From positions 1-64,000 of the forward strand of contig NZ_JAERPO010000001.1 of NCBI RefSeq assembly GCF_016734905.1: a DNA stretch of 64,000 nucleotides, read 5' to 3'. Of this stretch, positions 8,640 through 16,369 are shown piece by piece (position 1 is the first letter of the stretch; every line of letters begins with the position of its first letter). The notes below the pieces were generated by a model. That model did not search any database and was not told where the DNA came from. It worked only from the letters and a program-made list of their open reading frames with translations. Position numbers and translations under genes: made by a program. This stretch comes from Sphingopyxis jiangsuensis (GTDB lineage Bacteria; Pseudomonadota; Alphaproteobacteria; Sphingomonadales; Sphingomonadaceae).

Positions 8640-9137
8640 ATGCACCAATGGCTCGGCCAGGCACTGAAAGAAAACAGCGACCTTATAGAAACCGAACACG
8701 CGCGCGTGCTCGACCGTCTCCGCCGCGATCAGGACGACATCCGTGAACGCATGAAGAAGGCCTACCTCGACCACGTCGATGGCAAGCTCGACGAAAGTCT
8801 CTTCGCCCGAATCTCCGAAGACTATCGCGAAGACCTGAAGGGGTTGTCGCGGGAGTTCGATCGTCTGTCAGAGGCCGATCATGCCTATATCGACGACGGC
8901 ATCGCGCTGCTGGGCATCGCCAAGGACGCACGCCGGATGTTCGGGGAAGCCGATTTTGCGGGTAAGAGAAACATTCTCCACCACCTACTATCGAACTGTT
9001 CCTACAAGGACGGAGAGGTGTCAGTGACCTTCCGTAAACCCTTTGATATCATTGTGGAAAGTCTGCCGAAGGCCAAGGCTTCGGAGGGTGCTTCAAGCGC
9101 CAAAATCGGCAAAAATCGGAAATGGCTCCCCGGGTAG
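8640..9137 (+). pseudogene. Large serine recombinase, C-terminal remnant
   Basis: The visible 165 residues match the C-terminal region of resolvase/invertase-type large serine recombinases. A coiled-coil like segment (RVLDRLRRDQDDIRERMKKA) precedes AYLDHVDGKLDESLFARISE, then RNILHHLLSNCSYKDGEVSV and a FRKPFDIIVE ending. The N-terminal catalytic domain and the zinc-ribbon part are missing, and an in-frame stop lies just upstream at 8625. The frame ends inside the 3' end of the opposite-strand tRNA-Asn gene. That placement fits a recombinase left at the junction of an integrated element. It is presumably inactive. Confidence 0.75.
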
Positions 9138-9197
9138 GATTCGAACCTACGACCGATCGATTAACAGTCGATTGCTCTACCGCTGAGCTACCGAGGA
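9123..9197 (-). tRNA. tRNA-Asn(GTT)
   Basis: Read on the minus strand the 75-nt gene starts TCCTCGGTAGCTCAG and ends with an encoded CCA. The acceptor stem TCCTCGG pairs with CCGGGGA (one G-T pair). The D arm contains AGCTCAGCGGTAGAGC, the anticodon loop is CTGTTAA with anticodon GTT, and the T arm reads GTAGGTTCGAATCCTAC. It lies upstream of nadK on the same strand. The 3' end is overlapped by a recombinase remnant, so this tRNA is the likely attachment site of the island to its left. Confidence 0.95.
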
Positions 9198-9306
9198 ACA
9201 AACCGCCGTGGCGGGCAAGGCGGTCCCTTTGCCGCCAACCGATGTTTTTATCAAGGGGGTATTCGGAAAAAATTCTCGCGTCAGCGATCGGTCGGCCGCT
9301 TTGCGG

Positions 9307-10077
9307 TCAGACGATGAATTGTTCCATCGCGATGCGTTCGTCGAGGCCTTGGTCGGGGTCGAACAACAGGGTGAGCGGGCGGCTGCGATCGGTGGTGACG
9401 CGCACGGTCTTTACGTCGCGAATCTCGCGCTGGTCGGCGACCGCAGAAACGGGGCGTTTGGCGGCCTCGCGAACATTGAAGCGGATGCTGGTCGATTCGG
9501 GAACGAGCGCACCGCGCCAGCGCCGCGGACGAAAGGGGCTGATCGGTGTGATCGCCAGCATTTCCGATTCCAGCGGCAGGATCGGACCGTTGGCGCTGAG
9601 GTTATAGGCGGTCGAACCCGCCGGCGTCGCGACGAGCACCCCGTCACACGCGAGTTCTTCCAGCATCGTGCGCTCGTTGATCAGAACCTCGAGCTTTGCC
9701 GCCTGGCGCGTTTCGCGGAGCAGCGAAATCTCGTTGATCGCGGGCAGGATGTGGCGTTCGCCGCTGATCGTCGTGATGTCGCCAGACAGCGGGTGGATCA
9801 GGAAGGGCCGCGCCGACGCGATACGTTCGAGCAAGCCTTCGACGCGAAATTCGTTCATCAGGAAGCCAACGGTGCCACGGTTCATTCCGAACACGGGCAT
9901 GTTGCGCCGCTGGTCGAGCAACTGGTGCAGCATGTGGAGAAGAAATCCGTCGCCGCCGAGCGCGATGAGCAAGTCGGCCTCGGCAATGTCGACAAAGTCG
10001 TAAAGCGGCCGCAGTTCGGCCTCCGCCTCCAGTGCCGACGGCGCGTTCGACGCGACGAGCGCGATCTTGCGTTGCAT
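9307..10077 (-). CDS. nadK: NAD kinase
   Basis: A 256-residue protein that phosphorylates NAD+ with ATP (or polyphosphate) to NADP+ in the cytoplasm. The signature ALGGDGFLL puts GGDG at residues 41-44. GMNRGTVGFLMNEF and the NE pair in INEISLL are family motifs, and DGVLVATPAGSTAYNLSANGP is the conserved glycine-rich region. ATG 10077 (MQRKIALVAS) was chosen; the frame extends to 10119 without a better start. It is followed by tRNA-Asn on the same strand and preceded closely by moaA. Confidence 0.95.
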   Translation of the reverse strand: MQRKIALVASNAPSALEAEAELRPLYDFVDIAEADLLIALGGDGFLLHMLHQLLDQRRNMPVFGMNRGTVGFLMNEFRVEGLLERIASARPFLIHPLSGDITTISGERHILPAINEISLLRETRQAAKLEVLINERTMLEELACDGVLVATPAGSTAYNLSANGPILPLESEMLAITPISPFRPRRWRGALVPESTSIRFNVREAAKRPVSAVADQREIRDVKTVRVTTDRSRPLTLLFDPDQGLDERIAMEQFIV

Positions 10078-10102
10078 TCTGTATCCCCCTCCGGACGGGG
10101 TC

Positions 10103-11113
10103 CTACCCGCCCGTTGCACTCATGTGACGCGCGACCGCCGGCTCAGACTTTCGTTCGATAAGAAAGTCATGCGCGCGGGGTTTGCCAGCCAATGCCGCGT
10201 CAATCAACCCGTCGACATGGCCCATGTCGCCGGTGCGCAGTGCGGCGCGCAGGTCGACGTGATCGTCCTGGCCGAGGCACATATAGATGCGCCCCTCGAC
10301 CGTCAGGCGGATGCGGTTGCAGGTGGCGCAGAAATTGTCGCTGAGCGGCGTGATCAGCCCCAGCGTCACCGGGCTGCCTTCGACCGCGAAATAGCGCGCC
10401 GGGCCACCCGTGCGCTGCGCGGTGGGAAAGATCGCGCACTTGTCGCGCAGCGGCGCAATGAACTGGTGGAGGGGGATATAATGGTCGCTCCGGTCGCTTT
10501 CGACCTCGCCGAGCGGCATCGTTTCGATAAGGGTAAGGTCGCATCCGGTGGCGGCGCACCAGTCGAGCATCGGCAACAACTGGTCTTCGTTGATGTCCTT
10601 CAACGCGACCATGTTGATCTTGACCGAGAGGCCCGCCTTGCGCGCTGCGGTGACACCGTCCAGCGCCACCGAGAGATTACCGACACGGGTGATATGGCGG
10701 AAGGCTTGCGGGTCGAGCGTGTCGAGGCTGACGTTGACGCGCCGGACGCCCGCTGCCGCCAGCATCGGCGCATGTTCGGCAAGCCTCATCGCATTGGTGG
10801 TCAGCGTCAGCTCGTCGAGGCCATTCCCGATCAGTGCGCCGAGACGCTTTGCGAGCGTGTCGATGCCGCGGCGCACGAGCGGTTCGCCGCCGGTCAGCCG
10901 GATGCGACGGATGCCGCGCGCAACAAACCGTTCGGCGAGGTCGCCCATTTCCTCTATGCTGAGCACCGCCGATTTGGGGAGGAAGGTCATATCCTCCGCC
11001 ATGCAATAGCGGCAGCGCAGGTCGCAGCGGTCGGTGACCGACAGGCGCAAATAACTGATCCGGCGACCATGGGCGTCGGTGAGTTGGGCGCTGTAGGGCG
11101 AATTCGCGTCCAT
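10103..11113 (-). CDS. moaA: GTP 3',8-cyclase (molybdenum cofactor biosynthesis)
   Basis: A 336-residue radical-SAM enzyme. It converts GTP to 3',8-cyclo-dihydro-GTP, the first step of molybdopterin synthesis. The radical-SAM cluster CDLRCRYC uses Cys30, Cys34 and Cys37. The SAM-binding LTGGEPLVR follows. The C-terminal second Fe-S cluster is in FCATCNRIRLTVEGRIYMC, and the protein ends with the conserved GG (SATGG). ATG 11113 was chosen because the open frame upstream only mirrors the EAL gene. No other mo- genes are in the window. It is divergent from the EAL gene with about 60 bases between. Confidence 0.96.
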   Translation of the reverse strand: MDANSPYSAQLTDAHGRRISYLRLSVTDRCDLRCRYCMAEDMTFLPKSAVLSIEEMGDLAERFVARGIRRIRLTGGEPLVRRGIDTLAKRLGALIGNGLDELTLTTNAMRLAEHAPMLAAAGVRRVNVSLDTLDPQAFRHITRVGNLSVALDGVTAARKAGLSVKINMVALKDINEDQLLPMLDWCAATGCDLTLIETMPLGEVESDRSDHYIPLHQFIAPLRDKCAIFPTAQRTGGPARYFAVEGSPVTLGLITPLSDNFCATCNRIRLTVEGRIYMCLGQDDHVDLRAALRTGDMGHVDGLIDAALAGKPRAHDFLIERKSEPAVARHMSATGG

Positions 11114-11173
11114 CGGCACAATGTGATGCAAAAGGGAAGGGAATGGCAAGAAAAGCCTGCTAGGGGGGCGCCA

Positions 11174-12370
11174 ATGAATCATAGGGACGATACGAACGCT
11201 GCGAGCGTCCGCCACTTGCAGGCGCTGCAAGCGCAACACGAGACTGACGTTGGCGTCATCCTGGTGCAGGTCGACCAGCTTGCGCGCATTAATCACAGCG
11301 CGGGCCCCGAGGCAGGAGACGCGCTGCTCGAAGAGGTCGCGCGACGGCTTGAAACTTTTGCCAGCGACGAATTGGGCCCTGGTTCGCATGTCGCACGGCT
11401 CGGCGGTCCGCGTTTCCTGATCGCGCCGGCAACGCCGCTTTCGCTCGGCGCGCTTCATGCGCAGGAGCGCGCGCTGCACCTCGTCCTTGCCGAGCCGATG
11501 GTCGGCGACCCCGCCGGCCGGCTTGCAATCCGTATTGCCGCCGCGGTAATCACGCGCGACGAACCAATCGACGAACAACTGCGTGCCGCCGCCGATCAAC
11601 TGGCGCGCCCGGCATCGGCGCGCGACGGTGCGATGGTCAAATCGGCGCTGGCGCATAATGAAGTCGCCATATTCTATCAGCCGCAGTTCGACGTCGCCTC
11701 GGGAGCGATGGTGGGTGTCGAAGCTCTGCTGCGCTGGCAGCATCCCGAACTTGGTTTGCTCGGCGCGGGGCCGCTCGTCACTGCCGCGCGCGCCGCGCGG
11801 CTCGAATGCGAGCTGACCGAACATGCGCATCGCGTCGCGCTGACCGAGATTGCCACGTGGCCGGCAGCGCTTGCAAAGCTTCATGTTGCGCTCAACATCA
11901 CCGCCGCCGATCTGGGCGACCCAGAATTTGCCGACCGTTTTGCAGCGATGGTGCGTGCCAGCGATGTTGCGCCGGACCGCTTGACGCTCGAGCTCACGGA
12001 GCAGGCGATGCTCAGCGATCCGGCGAGCGCCGCGGCGCAGCTTTCGCAGCTGCGTGCGCTCGGCTGCGCAATCGCAATCGACGATTTTGGGACGGGCTAT
12101 TCCAGCCTGTCGCTGCTCGCGCGGTTGCCGATCGATTATTTGAAGATCGACAGCGGCTTTACCCGCACAATCGATGGCAGCGATCGCGATCGAATCGTCG
12201 TGCGCGCGATCGTTGACTTGGCGCGCGCTCTGGGGCTGCGTGTGGTCGCCGAGGGGGTCGAAAAGGAGACGCAGCTCGCGCGGCTCGCTGAACTGGGCGT
12301 CGCGAGCTGGCAGGGGTTCCTGAAATCGGGGCCGGTTCCGGGAGATCAACTGTCGGAGTTGATAGAATAA
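11174..12370 (+). CDS. Cyclic-di-GMP phosphodiesterase with degenerate GGDEF domain
   Basis: A 398-residue cytosolic protein from ATG 11174 (MNHRDDTNAAS), which has an AGGGGGG ribosome-binding site 5-6 bases upstream. Residues about 20-130 look like a GGDEF domain whose active loop is LGGPRF instead of GGDEF, so cyclase activity is not expected. Residues about 155-390 are an EAL domain. The metal and catalytic motifs are present: EALLR, NITAADL, LELTEQ, DDFGTGYSS, YLKID and AEGVE. It probably hydrolyses c-di-GMP to pGpG. No membrane or PAS sensor is visible. It is convergent with mfd across a strong hairpin. Confidence 0.88.
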   Translation: MNHRDDTNAASVRHLQALQAQHETDVGVILVQVDQLARINHSAGPEAGDALLEEVARRLETFASDELGPGSHVARLGGPRFLIAPATPLSLGALHAQERALHLVLAEPMVGDPAGRLAIRIAAAVITRDEPIDEQLRAAADQLARPASARDGAMVKSALAHNEVAIFYQPQFDVASGAMVGVEALLRWQHPELGLLGAGPLVTAARAARLECELTEHAHRVALTEIATWPAALAKLHVALNITAADLGDPEFADRFAAMVRASDVAPDRLTLELTEQAMLSDPASAAAQLSQLRALGCAIAIDDFGTGYSSLSLLARLPIDYLKIDSGFTRTIDGSDRDRIVVRAIVDLARALGLRVVAEGVEKETQLARLAELGVASWQGFLKSGPVPGDQLSELIE

Positions 12371-12437
12371 TCATCGCCCGCGCGCAGGCAGGTGCCGTCG
12401 GCAACTTTGAGCCGCGTTGCTGGGTAAACCGATAGCG

Positions 12438-12457
12438 GCCCCCGCTTGCGCGGGGGC
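12438..12457. terminator. Hairpin between convergent EAL gene and mfd
   Basis: A perfect 8-bp stem, GCCCCCGC and GCGGGGGC, encloses the loop TTGC. It sits in the 92-base gap between two converging genes, so it could terminate transcription from both sides. There is no strong T tract. Confidence 0.6.
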
Positions 12458-12462
12458 AACGG

Positions 12463-15400
12463 CTACCCCGCCTGCTTCGCCAGCTTGCCTAATCCCTTTG
12501 ACAATTGCAGCGCGCCGTTGAGCCGTGCGCCCGCGCTGGCCCACTCGCCGCTCACCGACAGCTTGTTGTCGGGGCGGATGCGCGCGCGGCCCTTCAGCCG
12601 CTCGACATAGGCGATCAGGCCGGGGACGTTCGCAAATTCGTCGTCGTGGAAGCTGACGAGGGCGCCCTTCGTTCCGACGTCGAGCTTTGCGATGCCTGCG
12701 GCCTTCGCGTTCGCCTTGATTTCCATAAGCTGGATCAGATTTCCAGTTTCTGGCGGCAGTGGACCGAACCGGTCGATCATCTCGGCAGCGAAGCCGTCGA
12801 GCGCGGCGCGGTCCTCGGCTTCGTTGAGGCGGCGGTAGAGCGCCATGCGCAGCGGGAGGTCGGGAACATAATCCTCGGGAATCAGGATCGGCGCATCGAC
12901 GGTGATCACCGGCGACAAGGCTTCGCGCGGCGGTGCGACGCCGGCGCCCTCGGCCTTGGCGACAAGGATCGCTTCTTCCAGCATCGACTGGTACAGCTCG
13001 AACCCGACCTCGCGGATATGCCCCGACTGCTCGTCGCCGACGAGATTGCCTGCGCCGCGAATGTCGAGATCGTGGCTCGCGAGCTGAAAACCTGCGCCAA
13101 GCGTGTCGAGATCGCCGAGCAGTTTCAGCCGCTTTTCCGCCGTGTCGGTGATGGCGCCGGTTTCGGGCGTCGTGAGATAGGCGTAGGCGCGCGTTTTCGA
13201 CCGCCCTACGCGCCCGCGAAGTTGGTAGAGCTGCGCGAGCCCGAAGCGGTCGGCGCGGTGGACGATCAGCGTGTTGGCGCTCGGGATATCGAGCCCGCTT
13301 TCGACGATGGTGGTCGAGACGAGCACGTCATATTTGCGGTCGTAAAAGGCGCTCATTCGTTCTTCGACCTCGCCCGGTGCCATCTGGCCGTGCGCGACGA
13401 CATATTTGATTTCCGGTACGCGGTTGCGCAGGAACTCCTCGATATCGGGCAGATCCTTGATGCGCGGGGTGACAAAGAAGCTCTGCCCCCCTCGATCATG
13501 TTCGCGCAGCAGCGCCTCGCGGATGACGACCGGGTCCCACGGCGCGACATAGGTGCGCACCGCGAGCCGGTCGACGGGCGGTGTCTGAATGACGCTGAGT
13601 TCGCGCAGCCCCGACATCGCCATCTGGAGCGTGCGCGGGATCGGCGTCGCGGTCAGCGTCAGCACATGGACGTCGGCCTTGAGCTGCTTGAGCCGTTCCT
13701 TGTGAACGACGCCGAAACGCTGTTCCTCGTCGACGATGACGAGGCCGAGATTCTTGAACTCGACCGATTTCGCGATCACTGCATGGGTGCCGACGACGAT
13801 GTCGATCTGGCCGCTCGCAAGGCCTTCGCGCGTCTTTTGCGCCTCGGCAGCAGGGACGAGGCGCGACAGGCGGCCGATATTGACCGGAAAGCCTTTGAAG
13901 CGTTCGACGAAATTGGTGAAATGCTGGCGTGCGAGCAAGGTGGTGGGCACGACCACCGCGACCTGCACCCCCGCCATCGCCGCGACGAAGGCGGCGCGCA
14001 GCGCGACCTCGGTCTTGCCGAAGCCGACGTCGCCGCACACTAGTCGATCCATCGGGCGGCCCGACGCCATATCCTCGAGCACGTCGCCGATCGCGCGATC
14101 TTGGTCGTCGGTTTCCTGATAAGGGAAGCGGTCGGCAAAGGCGGGATAGGCGGCGTCCTGCGCCAGCACGTCGCCGGGGCGCAGCGCTCGCTGGGCCGCT
14201 GTGCTCAGCAGTTCGCCCGCAATCTCGCGGATGCGTTCCTTCATCCGCGCCTTACGCCGCTGCCACGCCTCGCCGCCGAGCTTGTCGAGCGCGACGCCTT
14301 CGCTCTCGCCGCCGTAGCGCGAAAGGACGTCGAGATTCTCGACCGGAACGTAGAGCTTGTCGCCGCCCGCATAGGTGAGCGCGACGCAATCGTGCGGACT
14401 GCTTCCCACCGGGATCGAGGTCAGCCCTTCATAGCGGCCGATGCCGTGATCGAGGTGGACGACAAGGTCGCCGACACTGAGTGTCGCGAGCTCGGCAAGG
14501 AAAGCATCGGCGCTTTTGCGCTTTTTGTTGCGGCGAACAAGCCGCTCGCCGAGGATATCCTGTTCGGTGAGCAGGCTGAGCGCGCCCGAGGCGAAACCGT
14601 GGTCGAGCGGGAGGACGATGAGGGCGACGGTGCCCGTTCCAAGTGACCCTTTTTCGGAACTCAAGCCCAACGCCGCCTGCCATGTCTCGGCGAGCGCGAG
14701 CCCCGTTACCCCATGCTCCTTCAGCAGTCCTGCAAGCCGGTCGCGCGCACCGCTCGAATAGCTGGCGATGATCGTGCGTCTTCCCTTGCGACGCTCGTCG
14801 GCCAGATGGTCGGCGACCTTGTCATAGACGTTGAGGTCGGCGGCGCGTTCGGGGGTGAAATCGCGCGCGGCAACGGTTTCGAGGTCGAGCACGCCTGCTG
14901 CTTCGGGCACGTCGAACGGCGTGGCGATATGGATTGGCCGCGCCGCCTCGGCATCGCGCCATTCGCCTTCGGTCAGATAGAGTGCATCGGGTGCCAGCGG
15001 ACGGTAACTGCCCGCTTGCTCTTGCTCGGCGGCGACGCGGTTGGCGTGATAGTCGCGGATTGCCTCGAAGCGCGTGTCCGCGGTCGCGTCGGTGCGGTGG
15101 CCGCGCAGCACGGGGGTTTCCGCCGCAATATGGTCGAACAGGATCGAGAGTCGCTCCTCGAACAGCGGCAGCCAATGGTCCATCCCCGCCTGTCGCCGGC
15201 CCTCGCTCACTGCTTGATAGAGCGGATCGCCCGTCGCTTGCGCGCCGAACAGCTCACGATAGCGGGTACGAAAGCGCTTGACCGTCGCTTCGTCGAGCAA
15301 TGTTTCGGCGGCGGGGAGCAGTTGCAGCGCCTTGGCGGGCCCCAGGCTGCGTTGGTCGGCGGGATCGAAGCGACGGATGCTCTCGATCTCGTCACCAAAG

Positions 15401-15966
15401 AAGTCGACGCGCAGGCCCGTTTCTTCGCCTGCGGGGAAAAGGTCGACGAGGCTGCCGCGCACCGCGAACTCGCCCTGGTCGGCAACGGTGTCGACGCGGC
15501 TGAAGCCGTTGGCGACGAGCAATTCGGCGAGCGCATCGCGGTCGATCCGCTGCCCGGACGCCAGCGTCGTTGCGAGCTGGCGGATGCGAAAAGGCGTCAG
15601 CGTGCGCTGGGTAATCGCCGCGACAGTCGTCAAGATCAGTTCGCCGCGACGAGCCGGCGCCTGCAGCGCCGAAAGCGTGGCAAGCCGGTCGGCGCTGACG
15701 CGCATCGATGGCCCCGCGCGGTCATAGGGAAGGCAATCCCAGGCCGGGAAACGATGGACGACGAGGTCGGGTGCGAAGAAAGGCGCGGCGTCGGCGATCG
15801 CCTGCATCGCGGCATCGTCGGTCGCGATATAGAGCAGCCGGTGCTCGCTCGCACGCGCCAGATCGGCGAGCAGCAGCGGCAGGAAGCCGTCGGCCGCGCG
15901 CGCGAGCGTCAGCGGCGCAGACGCCTGCCCGATGGCGGCAAAAATATCGGCGGCGGGTCGCGTCAT
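12463..15966 (-). CDS. mfd: Transcription-repair coupling factor
   Basis: A 1167-residue protein of the normal Mfd length. Mfd releases RNA polymerase stalled at DNA damage and recruits UvrA. The N-terminal UvrB-like part (about 1-450) includes FPAWDCLPYDR. The RNA-polymerase-interacting domain contains VGDLVVHLDHGIGRYEGL. The RecG-like helicase part has Walker A CGDVGFGKTEVA, DEEQ in IVDEEQRFGV, LTATPIPRTL, and motif VI with QLYQLRGRVGRS. A C-terminal TRCF domain ends the protein. Its ATG overlaps the sdhE stop by 4 bases. The recG/sdhE/mfd neighbourhood is conserved in alphaproteobacteria. Confidence 0.97.
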   Translation of the reverse strand: MTRPAADIFAAIGQASAPLTLARAADGFLPLLLADLARASEHRLLYIATDDAAMQAIADAAPFFAPDLVVHRFPAWDCLPYDRAGPSMRVSADRLATLSALQAPARRGELILTTVAAITQRTLTPFRIRQLATTLASGQRIDRDALAELLVANGFSRVDTVADQGEFAVRGSLVDLFPAGEETGLRVDFFGDEIESIRRFDPADQRSLGPAKALQLLPAAETLLDEATVKRFRTRYRELFGAQATGDPLYQAVSEGRRQAGMDHWLPLFEERLSILFDHIAAETPVLRGHRTDATADTRFEAIRDYHANRVAAEQEQAGSYRPLAPDALYLTEGEWRDAEAARPIHIATPFDVPEAAGVLDLETVAARDFTPERAADLNVYDKVADHLADERRKGRRTIIASYSSGARDRLAGLLKEHGVTGLALAETWQAALGLSSEKGSLGTGTVALIVLPLDHGFASGALSLLTEQDILGERLVRRNKKRKSADAFLAELATLSVGDLVVHLDHGIGRYEGLTSIPVGSSPHDCVALTYAGGDKLYVPVENLDVLSRYGGESEGVALDKLGGEAWQRRKARMKERIREIAGELLSTAAQRALRPGDVLAQDAAYPAFADRFPYQETDDQDRAIGDVLEDMASGRPMDRLVCGDVGFGKTEVALRAAFVAAMAGVQVAVVVPTTLLARQHFTNFVERFKGFPVNIGRLSRLVPAAEAQKTREGLASGQIDIVVGTHAVIAKSVEFKNLGLVIVDEEQRFGVVHKERLKQLKADVHVLTLTATPIPRTLQMAMSGLRELSVIQTPPVDRLAVRTYVAPWDPVVIREALLREHDRGGQSFFVTPRIKDLPDIEEFLRNRVPEIKYVVAHGQMAPGEVEERMSAFYDRKYDVLVSTTIVESGLDIPSANTLIVHRADRFGLAQLYQLRGRVGRSKTRAYAYLTTPETGAITDTAEKRLKLLGDLDTLGAGFQLASHDLDIRGAGNLVGDEQSGHIREVGFELYQSMLEEAILVAKAEGAGVAPPREALSPVITVDAPILIPEDYVPDLPLRMALYRRLNEAEDRAALDGFAAEMIDRFGPLPPETGNLIQLMEIKANAKAAGIAKLDVGTKGALVSFHDDEFANVPGLIAYVERLKGRARIRPDNKLSVSGEWASAGARLNGALQLSKGLGKLAKQAG

Positions 15967-16223
15967 GGCAGCGGGATATAATCCAGACGCCGCATCGCAG
16001 CGATGAGTTCCGGGCGGTCGAGATGCGCCGGCGGCGCGCCGGTGCCGAGCGCCCAGCCCATGATGTCGACATCATCCTCGTCGCAGACCGCCTCGAACCA
16101 GTCGATCTCCGCCGCACCCCATTCGGGCGAATAGCGATCGAAAAAGCCGCCGATCATATAATCGGCTTCGCGCGTGCCGCGATGCCAGGCGCGAAATTTC
16201 AGGCGTTTCAGGCGGTCTTGCAT
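15963..16223 (-). CDS. sdhE: FAD assembly factor SdhE (succinate dehydrogenase assembly)
   Basis: An 86-residue protein of the SdhE/CptB/DUF339 family. It helps attach FAD covalently to SdhA. The N-terminal RLKRLKFRAWHRGTREADYM matches the family's RR.....RG.RE.D signature. The acidic middle (WFEAVCDEDDVDIMGW) is also typical. It is translationally coupled to mfd through a 4-base overlap. Its neighbours, mfd and divergent recG, are the usual ones in this class. Confidence 0.93.
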   Translation of the reverse strand: MQDRLKRLKFRAWHRGTREADYMIGGFFDRYSPEWGAAEIDWFEAVCDEDDVDIMGWALGTGAPPAHLDRPELIAAMRRLDYIPLP

Positions 16224-16277
16224 GGCGGGCCTTTTAGAGCGGTGGCGCTAGGTATCAAGTGACGACCCTTCGCTCGC

Positions 16278-16311
16278 TTTCGTCATCCCGGCGAAGTCCG
16301 GGATGACGAAA
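16278..16311. repeat. Perfect 14-bp intergenic palindrome
   Basis: TTTCGTCATCCCGG at 16278-16291 is exactly complementary to CCGGGATGACGAAA at 16298-16311, with a 6-base loop. It lies between the divergent sdhE and recG genes, so a simple terminator role is unlikely. Palindromes built on GTCATCCCGG are familiar dispersed repeats in alphaproteobacteria; copy number here is not known. Confidence 0.7.
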
Positions 16312-16369
16312 GATGATGTTCGAGAGGGTGATGCAACTTCGCAAAGCTCACGCTACACAGCAACGACCG

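Noticed and set aside
8453..8746. 97-codon frame upstream of the recombinase remnant
   Set aside because: It overlaps the recombinase frame, has no ribosome-binding site or recognisable domain.
10067..11173. N-terminal extension of the EAL protein frame
   Set aside because: It lies antisense to moaA; the ATG at 11174 with a good ribosome-binding site is the real start.
14713..15981. Long rightward frame opposite mfd
   Set aside because: Arginine/glycine-rich composition and no motifs; it is an antisense shadow of a conserved gene.
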